From Zanthoxylum bungeanum (taxonomy: Eukaryota; Streptophyta; Magnoliopsida; Sapindales; Rutaceae), in contig SKCR01029069.1 of NCBI GenBank assembly GCA_019454045.1, positions 1-64,000 of the forward strand: a stretch of DNA of 64,000 bases, read 5' to 3'. The position numbers and the translations under genes are program-made. Below the pieces are notes generated by a model. It was not told where the DNA came from and made no database searches. It saw nothing but the letters and a program-made list of their open reading frames with translations. Below, in pieces: positions 44,501 to 56,871 of this stretch (its first letter is position 1; each line of letters opens with the position of its first letter).

Positions 44501-45667
44501 ATGGAAAATTATTGGGAGATTAAGAAATCACGAGCTTTACTTGAAGATACACCCCAAATCTGGGAGCAACAGTCTGGTTTTCTGAAGCCTATTGTCCAGC
44601 CCAACAATTATCACTGGATGTAAGAATCAAGCAATACTACATTTGCTCATCAGAACGAAATGGGGAGATGTGTGATATGTGATGGTAACCACCCGAGCAA
44701 TCAATGTATATACCTTTCAGAGTGGCAGAATTATTGGAATCATTCAAGGTACGAAGAATCATCACATTTTCCATCTTATCCACCATCCATTTACAATCTT
44801 CATCAAGAACCAGAACAATCAGAGGAAGATAATTTGATTGACATGCTCAAATATTGGCTAGAGGAACAAGAAGCTCAATTTGATGCACAATTTCAGAGTC
44901 AAGCGGTGTCTATACAGAGGATGACAGATCAAGTTAGACAATTAATAGATAACCTGAATCACATATCTCACGGAGCAAATTCAAATAATACTGAAGAAGC
45001 CTTCGAATATCCTGAGATTCATCATGACATCATAACAGAGGACGAAGCTGAACAATATCAAGAATCGGAGGTATCAATTCAGGAGCCCGAACCAACAAAA
45101 TCTATGTTTGATTTTTATTATTCTGACTCTGACGAGGATGAAAAAAATAAGCCATTTGTACCAACTGCACCAACGAACGAGGATGAAATTTTGTATCCTC
45201 AAAATGAAGATCTTGGAGCATCCATTGCACAAATGTTTGAAGAAGATCTACCCGAGCCAGTCATATCAGAGGATGAAGACCTAAAATCTGACAACTATTT
45301 ACATCCTCAGGTTGACACTTATGGAGCATGCATTTCACAGATGACAGATGAAGAATTGAATGCGGAAATCCTAAAATACATCTGTGAAGAAAATATGGAG
45401 CAAGAAGTAGATCAAATGGAGGAGCAAATGTCTGACCTTATTGAAGATCCAGTGTGTTCTAGAGAAACATCACTGTTTTGGGGAGTACATATCAAATATA
45501 TCGCCCAGAAAATTGACAGAATGGAACCACAATTCCAAGTCAAGCACCATACGAGACCTCCTGATTTTATTTCTTTTTTTTCAGGAACCACTGGAGCAAC
45601 AAAGATTAAAAAGGTGGCACGAGCACTGAATGAGACAAAACTCTCTTTTTTACCACCTTACCGTTAG
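44501..45667 (+). CDS. Gag-like acidic protein of the nested element
   Basis: The frame begins at 44501 (MENYWEIKKSRALL), has one TAA at 44621-44623 and continues to 45667 (335 codons from the ATG at 44660). Near the start lies a zinc-knuckle-like CVICDGNHPSNQC, as in gag zinc motifs of Athila-type elements. The rest is very acidic (DFYYSDSDEDEKNK), with two similar blocks beginning LYPQNEDLGASIAQM and LHPQVDTYGACISQM. A TTTTGTTTTCAG just upstream could be a splice acceptor. No polymerase follows, so the element may be non-autonomous, gag-only, or simply deleted. Confidence 0.55.
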
Positions 45668-46349
45668 AAGAGACCCTTCAAAAGCAACACACATGGGAAT
45701 GTCTTTAATCGGACATCCAAAACAACGCTGAAACCTCATTGACAGATGGATTTCAGTCACGTCTGGCTGAAGATGAAAAATTTAACGCTAGCAGGGAGGC
45801 AACCCATGCACTTTGTTGTAATTTCTATTTTTTTTTTGTATACATGTTATAGAATTATTTTTAATTTTGTATTATTTTTGCAGGAAAAATTAAAAACGGA
45901 ATTTTTCAGGACAAAGCAAGCCAGTGCAAGCGGGATTATCACAAAATAAAAATTTGACAAAATCACGAAGACATAAAGTCAATCCAGTAGAGACGGCCGA
46001 GTAAGGAGTCAGCTCTTGAGACGCGTCCTAGTGGATTTATCCGTCGAAAGACTTGGTTTTGCAAAAAAAAATAAGAAATCCCTCGTCGCGACACGAAAAC
46101 CCTGCGTGTCGCGACACCGAAGCCTCAAAACACAAACCCTAACCCTAAAAACTGAGTGTCGTGACGCAATAAGCCTCTCTTGGAATGACCCACAAAAAGT
46201 TGTAAGAAAGGGCGGTAGATCCCACAAATATGAATGAAATTTTCTCTTTTGAATTAAAAAACTTGTCCGCTCTACTTGTTTTTTAATTAGATCTGAAAGT
46301 TATGTTCAATATTCCGGGGACCTGCTCGATACGAAGGGATGATCTGAAG

Positions 46350-46800
46350 CCGGGAAAGGCACCAAACCCGTGGCACACCAATCACGGGTGTCATTATCAA
46401 ACCCCCGGGTGGAAGTGTTCCGACCTGGCTCTTTTCATTTTAGAGGATCCAGAACGTTTCAAGGGATGAAGTACACGTGGGAAAAAGCGCGAACCCCTCG
46501 TGGCACACCAATCACGAGTGTCATTATCAAACCCCCAAGGCCGGAGCATTACTACCCCATAACTCGCATTTTTGTGGAGAACCTTGGGATGGCGACCGCG
46601 GGGAGGTTGTTTCCCCCGTGAAGCAATCAGCCTAACCAAGTCGACCGCATCACCTCGAGATGGCGACCGCGGGGAGGTTGTTTCCCCCGTGAAGCAATCG
46701 ACCTAACCGAATCAGCAATATCACCCCGGGATTGCAACCGCGGGGAGGAAATTCCTCTGTGAAGCAATCTGCCTAACCGGTTTAGGGGAGGCGACTTCTG
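46350..46800 (+). repeat. Tandem repeats in the 3' region of the Tat-like element (70-bp and 130-bp units)
   Basis: Two copies of a GGCACACCAATCACGRGTGTC unit (46370 and 46500), then three copies, spaced 71 and 70 bp, of GCGACCGCGGGGAGGTTG with CCCGTGAAGCAATC (46588, 46659, 46729). Confidence 0.85.
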
Positions 46801-47204
46801 GGAGTGTGTCCCTATAGATTTAGCTTGACCGCTCGGATAAGGAGAAGCATGGCGCATGGATTTTTCTGCCATCGTGGCGCATGCAGGCTCCAGATCCACC
46901 CAGCATGAGGAGGTTTTTGCCTTTATGGTCTCAGCCGCTCACCGATCTGTATCCCAACTTGCCGGGATGCTGAATTATAAGGTTCAGAATTGTGTTTTGG
47001 AAGCACCAGGTAGGACGCTGCCTCGGGGCGCCAATGTTGTTATCTTTTTTCTCTTTTAGAGGAGTATGTGGTAAGTCACCTCCACCGTTTTGACCTTGCT
47101 CTACTTCTGTTATGATTTCTGCCAATGCCTAGTAAGAGGATGCCCATGTCAGGATCCGCAGAGTCTGAAAGGTTGATTTTCTTCCCTTTTGTGTAAGTCT
47201 CGAC

Positions 47205-47840
47205 TATCATTCGACTCGGGGCTGGATTAGTTCCGCCAAGGCCCTATGGTTCATTCGGCTTGGAGCTGGATTCGTTCCGCCGAGGCCATATAGATATTGG
47301 GCTCGGGGTTGGATTCGTTCTGCCGAGGCCCTATGGTTTATTCGGCTCAGGACTGGATTTGTTCCGCCGAAGCCCTGTGATGGTATTAGCTCGGGGTCGG
47401 GTTATGTCTCATTGAGTCCGTCCTTTCAGTATGGGGACGTAACATTCCCCCAGATCCAAGTGTTTCTCTCTGATCGGGGTAGAGTTACGTCTCACCGAGT
47501 CAGCCTCTTTGGTCTGGGGACGTAACATTCCCCCAGAGCCAAGTGTTTCTCTTTGATCGAGGTCGGGTTACGTCTCACCGAGTCAGCCTCTTCGGTCTGG
47601 GGACATAACATTCCCTCAGAGCCAAGTGTTTCTCTCTAATCGGGGTAGGGTTATGTCTCACCGAGTCAGTATTTTCGGTCTGGGACGTAACATTCCCCCA
47701 AAGTCAAGTGTTTCTCTCTGATCGGGGCCGGGTTACGTCCCACCGAGTCAACCTCTTCGGTCTGGGGACGTAACATTCCCCCAGAGCCAAGTGTTTCTCT
47801 CAGATTGGGGTCGGGTTACGTCCTACCGTATGATCTTATT
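47205..47840 (+). repeat. Two further tandem arrays: 43-bp x4 and 83-bp x6
   Basis: 47205-47395: GCTGGATTCGTTCCGCCGAG units every 43-44 bp. 47396-47840: GTTACGTCTCACCGAGTCAG units every 82-83 bp with GGGGACGTAACATTCCCCC inside. Such 3' UTR arrays are typical of Tat-lineage elements. Confidence 0.9.
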
Positions 47841-48025
47841 TTTTACTCGAGTTATCCCTTCGTGACCGGTCCTCGAGTGATCGTTTGCAAAAACGCATTC
47901 GGAGTAAATTATGAAATGCAAAAGAAAGGAATAGAAACATGCAGTCATCAAGAATATATGTAATAGTTATTACGAAAGAAATGCATTTTGTTCAAGTTTA
48001 CATGGGGCCCCGTTCGGGTTACCCC

Positions 48026-50408
48026 CTATGGATCAGCCCACGCAGGGGAGATGGATTTTTCTTCTTCAGGCTCGGGTGGCAGTTGGCTAGGTTCGGCCTC
48101 GGGAGGAGGGGCAATGGTTTCCGCATTGATGGCTGGAGAGTCCTCGGTAATTATAGCTTTGGGGGCAGAATCATGAGACTCAGGACAGTTATCTTTAGGA
48201 GCTAAGGGCACCGGGGTGACTGAAATGGGATCGGGATCCAGTGTTTCTTCAGGAGAATGGGGTAGACATTTTTGAAACTCCTCATGTGAGAGTTCCCCTT
48301 TGCAGAAGCGAATGGCCGCATAGATAGGCCCCATATCCAGGTCGGGCAATATCATGGGGATAATCTCGATATAATCCCCGACCCCCTCAAGTCTGATCGC
48401 ATCCCTCTCGGACTCCAACTCTGCCTCTTTTTTCTTGAGCTCCCCACAAACTCGTGCCAACTCTTCATCATTGGCCCTCATTTTAGATTCAACGATGCGC
48501 ACTTCCACCTTCAGGATCCTATTGTCGGCCTGGCAGCCTCGAAGTCTTTCTTGGCAGCCTCAGCATTTTTCCTTTCCAGAGAGGCGGCAGTCCTGAATGA
48601 GCCTCGACTGCGGCCAGTTCCAGGTTTTTTATTGTTTCGTCTTTATTAGCCAGCTCGGCCTCCATTTCAGTAAGACGGTTCTAAAGCCTCTGGGCTTGGC
48701 CACCCTCAGATAGAAGGCTCATGAGAAGATCTTTGTTCTTGTCCGCCAGGTAGGTTGCCTGCCAAGAAGAAATAGAAAATCAGAAATTAGATTAAGTCAT
48801 GAACTCAGAACGGGAATAGGGGAAACGTGGCTACATTGGCCATCTGGGAGCACAGCCCTGTAACTACATCCTCGGGAGAGAAATCTTCATACTTTGGAAT
48901 CTTCGCTGGAGGGACGGCGTCGGCCAGTTCGTTGACTGCCTGCACCAGGTGAGAAGTGGTCTCTTTGATGTCGTGACTGAGGTCTTCTGCACCAAGTATC
49001 ACAGTGTCTTTCCACTTTCTGGAAGTGCCCTCCGACGTTTTCTTCTCCTTTCGAGTTGGCTGCCTTCAGCTCAGGGCCTGTTCCTCCTCTATCTCCCAAT
49101 TCAGCTCATCTTCCCCTGCCCCGATCAGACGCCTCTTTTTTCTGGCAGGTTTTCGGGGGCTGGCAGGCCAGTTTGTGATTGGTGGCGATGCCCTTGAAGG
49201 GGGAGCCGAACTTTGAACAGTGTGCGGAGCCACCTCTTCAGCCACTTTTTGGGCCTCGGCATTTGTTGACCGTTTCCGAGAGGGCCCGACCCCAGTTTGG
49301 CCGACTTTCTTCGTTGCACCGGCCAATTGATCAAGGTATTTTGGGCGCTTCGACATTCGTGTAAAACATAAGGTAAAAATATGGTCAGTCCGGAGTTCGA
49401 GTAAATTCAAGTCATTATTATGCTAAGCAGACCAGGGGATCAGTTAGAAAGTTAGTAAGAATCTACCTAGCCGCCCTAAGGCCTTCGGAGGAGCAGTCCG
49501 AATAAGGTCCGAATCAACGAAGGCCGCATCATTGACCAATTTCTTCCAATGGTCAGCATATTACCGAGCGAACTTTATCCGAACTCGGACCCTGTGAGAA
49601 ACCTTGGGAGTATCTTTCCAGCAGGCTGAGGAGGATCAAGGAGTTAGAATTCGATCACAAAAGGGAGAAACAAAAATATTAAGGGTTCGGTTCATACCCT
49701 CCCGCCCTGAAGATGGCTGGAACTTCGGTCTCCTCCTCAAACGTTCTCAAGGTCCGGACTTAATCTCTCGTGGCCCAGAACCACATGTCTATGAAGTTCT
49801 TATTAGAGTCGGGAAGTTTGCGGACGATGTTGGATGACTCGGCATAGGCCGATAGATAGTACCAACCATGATGTGTTCTGGGGTTGGCCTTCAGTCTATA
49901 TAGCCTCTTCACTTCTTCGAGAGTCGGTTCACCGAGGCCTGCCTGGTGCCAAATTACGTACAAACTGGCCAGAATTCTCCAACTATTCAGACTTAGCTGG
50001 CAAGGGGCGATCTCCATCTTGGCCAACAACCAGGCGAAGTAGGGCTGAATGGGCAGTCGGAGTCCGCATTCAAAGAAAGCGGGGAAAAGTGCAACTGAGC
50101 CTTCATCAGGTTGGCTGGCGCGATCATATGGACGAGGGACTTCCAGGCAATGTCTGGGGGAATCACGTAACGATGGCGGAGCAAGTCCAGGTCATCATTG
50201 GTTATTTTGGAGGGTCGATTCATGTCCAAGGCCAAGCAGTCTAATTTCCCGGGCTCCGGGTCCTTCCGTGGAATTCTTTGACGATAAATATCTTCCTCTA
50301 TTTCAGAGGGAGTGGGGGTAGTATCACAGTCCTCTACGCTGGATGCCCCCATACACGAGGAGATGGAGGTTTTGCAGGGTTTACCGAGGAAGACTCGATG
50401 TCAGACAT
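48026..50408 (-). pseudogene. Antisense gene of the Tat-like element (PF04195-like domain)
   Basis: Starts at ATG 50408 (MSDIESSSVNPAKPPSPR), shifts frame near 50350, then 50352-49760 gives SEIEEDIYRQ, LRHRYVIPPDIAW, CQLSLNSWRILASLYVIWHQ, HHGWYYLSAYAES and LPDSNKNFIDMWFWATRD. That pattern matches the 'putative gypsy type transposon' domain PF04195. Downstream are a Ser/Pro/Lys-rich part (49410-49066), LCSQMAN (48840), and a C-terminal coiled-coil-like, acidic, Pro-rich tail (48508-48026, EELARVCGELKKKEAELESER). GT-AG-like joints (donor GTAGCC near 48832, acceptor TTGGCAG near 48757) suggest introns. Function unknown in the family. Confidence 0.72.
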
Positions 50409-51400
50409 TCCTAGCAGCCGAAATGGGTGAAAAAGACGGTTAATGTTTAATCTCAAACTAACGGGAACTCGGGCAGTTATTCTAAATTTCTGGGAACCTG
50501 GGCCTACAGTCTCTTATGCCATATCAAAAGCCACAAACAGCAAATCTTTTCCTAGCAGTATTGAGCCAAACACGAAACCCGAAACAACCCGAAATTATCT
50601 TAACCTACTGTCAATCATCCCATCAAAAAAACAAGCATAACCAAAATCCCAAAACTGAGGCATGCTCCACCACACGCAACAGGAACACAAGCAAACACAA
50701 AAAGAAAAACAACATAGTTCATAGCCCATAAAGCATAATGTGAGGAGGTCGTTCGGAGACTTACTTGATTCTTCCTGAAGGTCTGAAAGTGGGTCTGCAC
50801 GGTCTGGTTGTTCGTTGATTTTGATGGTCACAGTTGGGAGAGAAGATAGCTCTTGCAGTCGAGACAGTTCGAATTCATATAAAATAGAGAAATAGTGTTT
50901 ACTTTGCTTTCTTATAGTCGGTTCGGTGTACCTGTGACCGTTGGATCAAGAAAAAGCCTCAGATGTGCACCATGTGTCGATTTCGGTGTGATCCGTCAGA
51001 ATTGAATGAACAGCAGAGATCGGGCGTCTTTTGAGTTGGCTGTGAATGGTCGATTTTGTTCATTTTTGGCGGGGAACTGGCCGATAGTTGACAAGTGTCA
51101 GGCTCAGATTAAACCCTATAGATGATTTGATGGGTATTTAGGGGGACATGACAGTTGCGCGTCTCGAGAGACAGTTCCTAGAAGGGTAAGGAGAGAAATT
51201 TCACTTTGGCAGGGAAAGACATTAGAGAGGAAATTAGACCGAGCACAGAAATTGTACCGAAGCCGATTTGTTTCGGGCCGATGTGATATTTTCTTTTTCG
51301 GATTTCAAAAACAGACCGCCAGTTGATCAACCATACCATCTTTTTTATAGTTCCCGGCACCAACTCGTACACTTGTTGGAACCGATAACTAGGGAACAGA

Positions 51401-52410
51401 TGTTGATGGTAATTTCTAGCACCAAGGCATTTAAACAGTACAACAAAGGTAGAAATGGTAATTTCCTCTTATGGAAGACCAGTTTCAATAAAGGTAGACT
51501 CTCGCTTGACCAGACCCTGGATACCGGCCCGACCTTCAGAGTAGTGTCGACCATACGACATGACATGTTCTAACGGTAAAGGCCGACCACCTATAATCCA
51601 TGGCCGACCAGTTCAGCACGATTGCCCAGATACTATCAGATCGGCAACAGCATCCTCAGTTCAGAGGATTACTCCGACCGGCCTATGGGAGACTGGTCAG
51701 GTGGTAATACGTCTCAAACTCTTCCCTATACCACTTCCCACCACTTGATCAAGGTTTGCAACATCACTTTCGCATGGGGCAGAGAGTAAGATAGGTGAAA
51801 CGTCGCTTTCACATAGGGCATAGAGTAAGATAGGTGAAACGTCACTTTCACATGGGCAGAGAGCATGATAGGTATGAAACATCACTTTCACATGGGGCAG
51901 AGCATAAGAAAGTTCTGTGACATCGTTATCACGTCGGGCAGAGTACGTGGTAGTAGGTTGACTTTCGACCAGGTAGCCTTGGAGAAGGGAGCCGGTCAAT
52001 GGTTCATGAATCCAAATGGGTGACGTCATAAAGTTGGAGGAATAATGTGCATTTCTTTTAGTATATAAAGGGAATGAAAACACATTTGTAAGGGTTGGTT
52101 AGTCATATCTTGTAAACAAGCAGAACATAAACAACTCGGTTCCATATGGGCCAGTGGTAACAGCCTAACAGGTCGGTCGAGCTCATTCAAGTAATAAAAT
52201 TCCCCTCACCCATTTTGTGCCCGTGGACGTAGGCTGGATCCATCCCGCCGAACCACGTTAAACTCTCTTTGTTGATTTTTTGTGGTTATTTTGCCTTTTG
52301 TTAAGTTTGTTTTTGGTCTCCTCATAACCAAACAAATTTAAGGTTGAAGGAGGATTGTCCCGAGAGCACTATTCTGATATTGCCCCTGAGATTTAAATCA
52401 CCTGTCAACA
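51401..52410 (+). repeat. 3' LTR of the Tat-like element
   Basis: 1010 bp, highly similar to the 5' LTR, with the same 44-bp unit array (51760-51945), TGACGTCA (52021-52028) and TATATAAA (52062-52069). Preceded by the purine-rich AGGGAACAGA. A short insertion relative to the 5' LTR lies near 52165-52190. Confidence 0.93.
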
Positions 52411-52415
52411 ATTTC

Positions 52416-54183
52416 TTTTTATTGATTTGACTAATAATATATCTGATCAACTTTTTTCTCCATTTTTCTTTAAAAATAAAGGGGTGGGCAATCCTAATAC
52501 ATTTTAAACCTCGTATTTCCCATTTGGACATTGTATTTTAAAATCACTTGATTACTCTTTGATTTTTCGTGTGCATATGAAACAACTTATAGTCACATTA
52601 TAACTAATTGTACTTAAACAAATACACACTAAGACATATACTTAATTGATAGTCATTTTATGATTTTAGATAAAAAAAAAATACAATGATAAATGTGTCT
52701 GACGTCACAAATGTGACAATGCTCAATACGCCCTATGATCAGTAATGTGATTGAGGTCACAAATGTTATTGTGGGTCATTGCCAACTGATGTCACAATTC
52801 TGATTGTGTTCAATGTATCTGAGGGTCGGCAATGTGACTGATGTCATAATTGTGATTGTGCTTAATATGACTGAAATAACTAATATGATTGATATCACAA
52901 ACTTGACTGAGGTAATAATTGTGAATGTGCTTACTATAATTGAAAGTCGGCAATATGACTAAGATAATTAATATAATTGAGGTCACAAAAATGAATAAGG
53001 GTCTATAATGTGACTAGGCTCAATATGATTGAAGGTTGGTAATGTTACAAATGGTCGGAAATGTGATTGATGTCACAAATGTGACTGAAGGTCGACAAAT
53101 GTGATTATGCCCAATGTGACTGGGGGGTTAACAATGTGACTGTGATCATAATTTTGGGGCTAATTTCGACTTTATGTAAGTCTGAATTTAAGAGAGGTTT
53201 GTTGATAATAATTATAGGTATGTATGTTAAGTGTATATATATTTTTACAATTTGTGATTTGCAGTTTAGATGAAAGATATATGAGTTTTTAAAAATGAAT
53301 AATTTGAAATTATTATTTTCTTATAAATATATGTGTCATTTTTTTATCATTTTTTATTTATAAACATATCGATATTGAGTCTTGTTTTAAAACTTGTAGA
53401 TTTATAAATCGATGATATATAAATTTTTCACGAAATACTTTTATATTTTTTGAGATTTTTAAGTCTTAAAGTAAAAATGGAAAAAAAAAATGATATAATA
53501 TTTTTTTCAAACACACACCACACCCCATATACGTATAAGATGTGCGTTTCAATTTATTTTGTTAATCCCTTGTATTTTTTGGTAATTTTAAACTCATAGA
53601 ATTAAATATAAGTTTTTAAGTTTGGCTTGGAATAAATTATAAATTTTTTATTCTAATCAGTTTTTTTTAAAAAATAATAATAAAATTCCCTTAATTATTT
53701 AAGACCCTGTATGTATGGAAAACTTAATAAATCGAAGATAAAAATAAATAAATATAGATGTGGATGCCCTAAAAGGTCCTTGTTATAACATAATTTTTTA
53801 AATAAAAAATTTAAGTGGACAATGGTCAATTATAGGCAACAAATGTAGGCGTAAAGGGTGGTGAAATTTTCAACAACAAAAATAAATAAATTAAATAAAA
53901 ATGTGGTCACTTTATGGAATTCTGGACATCTTCTCTGACTCTGACACTGATTCATATTCATTCTTTCAACACATTTTCCATTTTAAATATTTTTCTTATT
54001 TATTAATTAAAGAAGGCAAGTCATTGGTCTACGAGTTTTATCAAAGCTTCTTTGACTACTGACTGAACTCAGGAATATATTTTCAATAATAAGACATTTA
54101 TTTTATATAAATAAAAAATAAAATATATATTTGTTTTTGGAGAACAGAGAATCTATACCCTCTAGGCCTCTATACATACTTAT
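52416..54183. other. Intergenic DNA with a degenerate minisatellite (about 52690-53150)
   Basis: 52690-53150 consists of diverged units of about 40-50 bp built from AATGTGACTGAGGTCACAAATGTGA and GGTCGGCAATGTGACT. The rest is AT-rich without recognisable genes. Confidence 0.6.
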
Positions 54184-56110
54184 TGATCAGCGAAAAATAT
54201 ATCAATATTTATCGCTTCTTTTACATAATATTTTGTTTAGTTTCTCGGATTTGATGAACGTTTTGATGTGTTTTTATGTGTTTTGTAGATAAATAAAGTA
54301 TTAGGACTTAATGGAATCAACTCGGGGCTAAAATGATGAAATCCGGAGCAAAAAAATGGCGAAAACAGAAATTTACTATACGCGTCACGAAGTACAGTCC
54401 TAAATTCCAATTTTGCGCAAGTTTGGTGTTTTGGCCATAACTTTTTCATCCGATATCCGATTGAGCTAATTCAAGTTGCACATTAAAGAAGACACAAAGA
54501 TCTACAACTTTTAAGTTTTAAATATTTTCGAATTCTGAAGTTTACAAGACCTAAATTGATGAATAATCTAGTATATTTTGTGTAATTACTATAGTCATTT
54601 TCAAAATATAAAATAAAATAAAAAAATAAAAAAATAAAAATTGTCAAACTTCCACCAAACATGCAAGCATGTTTGGTTGAGGATTTGGTGTCATGTTTGG
54701 TGCCATGTTTTGTGTCATGTTTGATGTCATGTTTGGTGGAGCAATTGGTGGAGAAATTGGTGGAAACCTTTAGATTTTCCTATAAATACCAAGTTAAACT
54801 TTGTAAATTTTCCATGTTTCTTTAGAGGAATTTCTCCATGAAAACCTAAAGGAAAGTGTGTTATATATTTATTTAAGTTTTCTTGTATTTTCTTTTTATT
54901 TAATTAATAAAATTTTGTGTGTTTTCTTTTACAGCATGAGCATGTAATCTCATTATGCTGGTGAAAATGTGAGACTTTTAATATAATGAATTAGCCTTAT
55001 TTTAATTAAAATTTGGATTAATTAGTTACCGCCTATATGGCCGGTTTAGGTGACAACCTTATTTACCGCCTATATGGTTGATTTTTCATTTCAGACGTAG
55101 TTTCCGCCTATATGGTCGGTTTAGGTAATAACCTTGTTATCGCCTATATGGTCGGTTGGATTTAATTGAGACAAATGAAATTACCGCATTTATGGTCTGG
55201 TTACTTAATCGGTAAACATTGAGAATAATAGAGATTTCTAATTTTGAAATATTAAAAGTGGATCCTCTAACCCCCAATATTTTCTTTTATTGTACTTTTA
55301 TATTTTTAATTTACAACATTTACTTTATTTAATTTCCAGCATTTACTTTATGTCTTTTATTTTATTTAAGTTTTTATTAGCCTTAGATATGTGTCGTAAC
55401 TAAGTCTGTTATATGAGGTTGTGATGAATTCCAATATCACCGGGTTATAAAAGATTATTTTATAGTTTGGGTAATATAAAAGTTTACTTATTAAGTCTTA
55501 AATTTAATGCTTCTTGTTAACTGGCCATTAATAAGATTGATCTGGTAAACTTAAAATAAACTTGACAAATGAATTTTAGGTTTCAGTCTTACACTTAATA
55601 GCCCACGATCTTCCTTGATGATAGATAACCCTTTAATATATTTCTTACGGGATAGACATATACCTGTCGGGCGGGGTAACCACAATTGGAACTTAATCTT
55701 AATGAATTTAGGTAACTTGGCTGACATAGACATATGATTAATTGGGTTACACTGGGTATTTGCATCCGACCATCGACAGAGGCTTTTGCAGAATTTCGTG
55801 TTCCAGGTTAGTAGACCAATATATTACATAAACATAAAATAATCACTTCATCTTTTAAAAGATATTGGAAAGATTCACAACCCTATATAGTTTCTTAATA
55901 TTGAATTTTCCTAAACCTACTTTCGTGCCATTTTATTTACTTGTTTTTAAATTTAAAATCACCATCCAATCAATCAATCCATTAGATACTCGTAAACATT
56001 TGACTTCATAAATTAATAGATTAGGTATTAAGTCCTCGTGGGATCGATACTTTTTATACTACTTGAACGATACGTGCGCTTGCGTTATACGAGTGTGACA
56101 ACGCCGGTCA
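54184..56110 (+). repeat. Solo LTR with 5-bp target duplication
   Basis: Starts TGATCAGCG, ends GCCGGTCA; CTTAT flanks it at 54179-54183 and 56111-56115. Same family as the nested 5' LTR at 42492-44364. No internal region is attached, so unequal recombination between two LTRs has removed it. Confidence 0.9.
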
Positions 56111-56115
56111 CTTAT

Positions 56116-56871
56116 AACTACAAAATCGGTTGAAATCGGATCGAACTGAAATAAGAATGATGTATGAGAATTAAAATAAATTATTTACTTATCTGCATGA
56201 ATCATAATCAAACCAAGTATTATTTCAATGCGTTTACTTTATCTCGTAATCGAAATAAATTGTTAACAAATTATAAAAACACCATTTGTTAAAATTATGT
56301 CTTATCCACTAATAAAATAAATTAGTAAATTTTTTAGAAGAAATATACGCATGTTTATTATAATATTGTACATAATAAAATTAATCATTATTTTATTATT
56401 AATTTTTTTTATTCATGATTAATTATAAATTTTCTTATTTACCATCAATTATTAATTCATTATAAGTAAATTAATGGTTTAGCGGAAAAATTTATCATAG
56501 GAATGGGACTCTCATTCTTCTTCCTTCTATTTTTGCATGGGACCCACTAATTACATTATCATTCCCTAATCATTTAAAGGAGGTAAACACAATCAATCAT
56601 TCAGATACTCCACTCTCATTCCCTTATCACATATTTAAAAGAAAAAAAAATGTTATAGGTGATTTATGTTCTTAATTGCAGAAATCTTTATTAGATTCAA
56701 ATAGTATTTTTTTTAAATGTGTATATTTTATATTGTAATAAGAGTGAGTGATTAATAAGATATAAAAATGATATTTGCTACAATTATGATATTTTTTTAA
56801 TGCAAGAGGAATGAAAGAAGAGTATTTAGATACCTATTTGCAAGAATAAATGAGATATATAAAATTGTGCA
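56116..56871. other. AT-rich intergenic DNA
   Basis: No gene, terminal repeat or RNA signal recognised. Confidence 0.5.

Larger units (their letters stand above)
42492..46300 (+). mobile_element. Nested LTR element (5' LTR, leader, gag-like gene), 3' end lost
   Basis: A 1.87-kb LTR, then a primer-binding site, a gag-like frame and a 3' region with the phrase GCTAGCAGGGAGGCAACCCATGC, a motif common downstream of coding regions in Athila/Tat-like elements. No 3' LTR, polymerase or target duplication partner to GCCAT (42487-42491) was found before the host element's 3' repeats resume near 46320, so a deletion removed its right end together with the host integrase core. A similar LTR stands alone at 54184-56110. 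Confidence 0.75.
36884..52410 (+). mobile_element. Tat/Retand-type Ty3/Gypsy retrotransposon, full length with nested insertion
   Basis: Two LTRs (36884-37873 and 51401-52410) begin TGTTGATGG and end GTCAACA, with target duplication ATTTC at 36879-36883 and 52411-52415. Internal order on the plus strand is gag, protease, reverse transcriptase, RNase H, a second archaeal-type RNase H, and the start of integrase, followed by a long 3' region with tandem repeats and an antisense gene. The extra RNase H and the antisense gene are known features of the Tat lineage (Retand, Grande, RIRE2). Every gene carries stops or frameshifts, and the integrase core is missing. Confidence 0.93.

Noticed and set aside
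46134..46152. CCCTAACCCTAAA, telomere-like repeat
   Set aside because: Only about two units in a retroelement 3' region; too short for an interstitial telomere.
48960..50321. Several plus-strand frames of 60-136 codons
   Set aside because: They mirror the antisense gene on the minus strand and carry no domain of their own.
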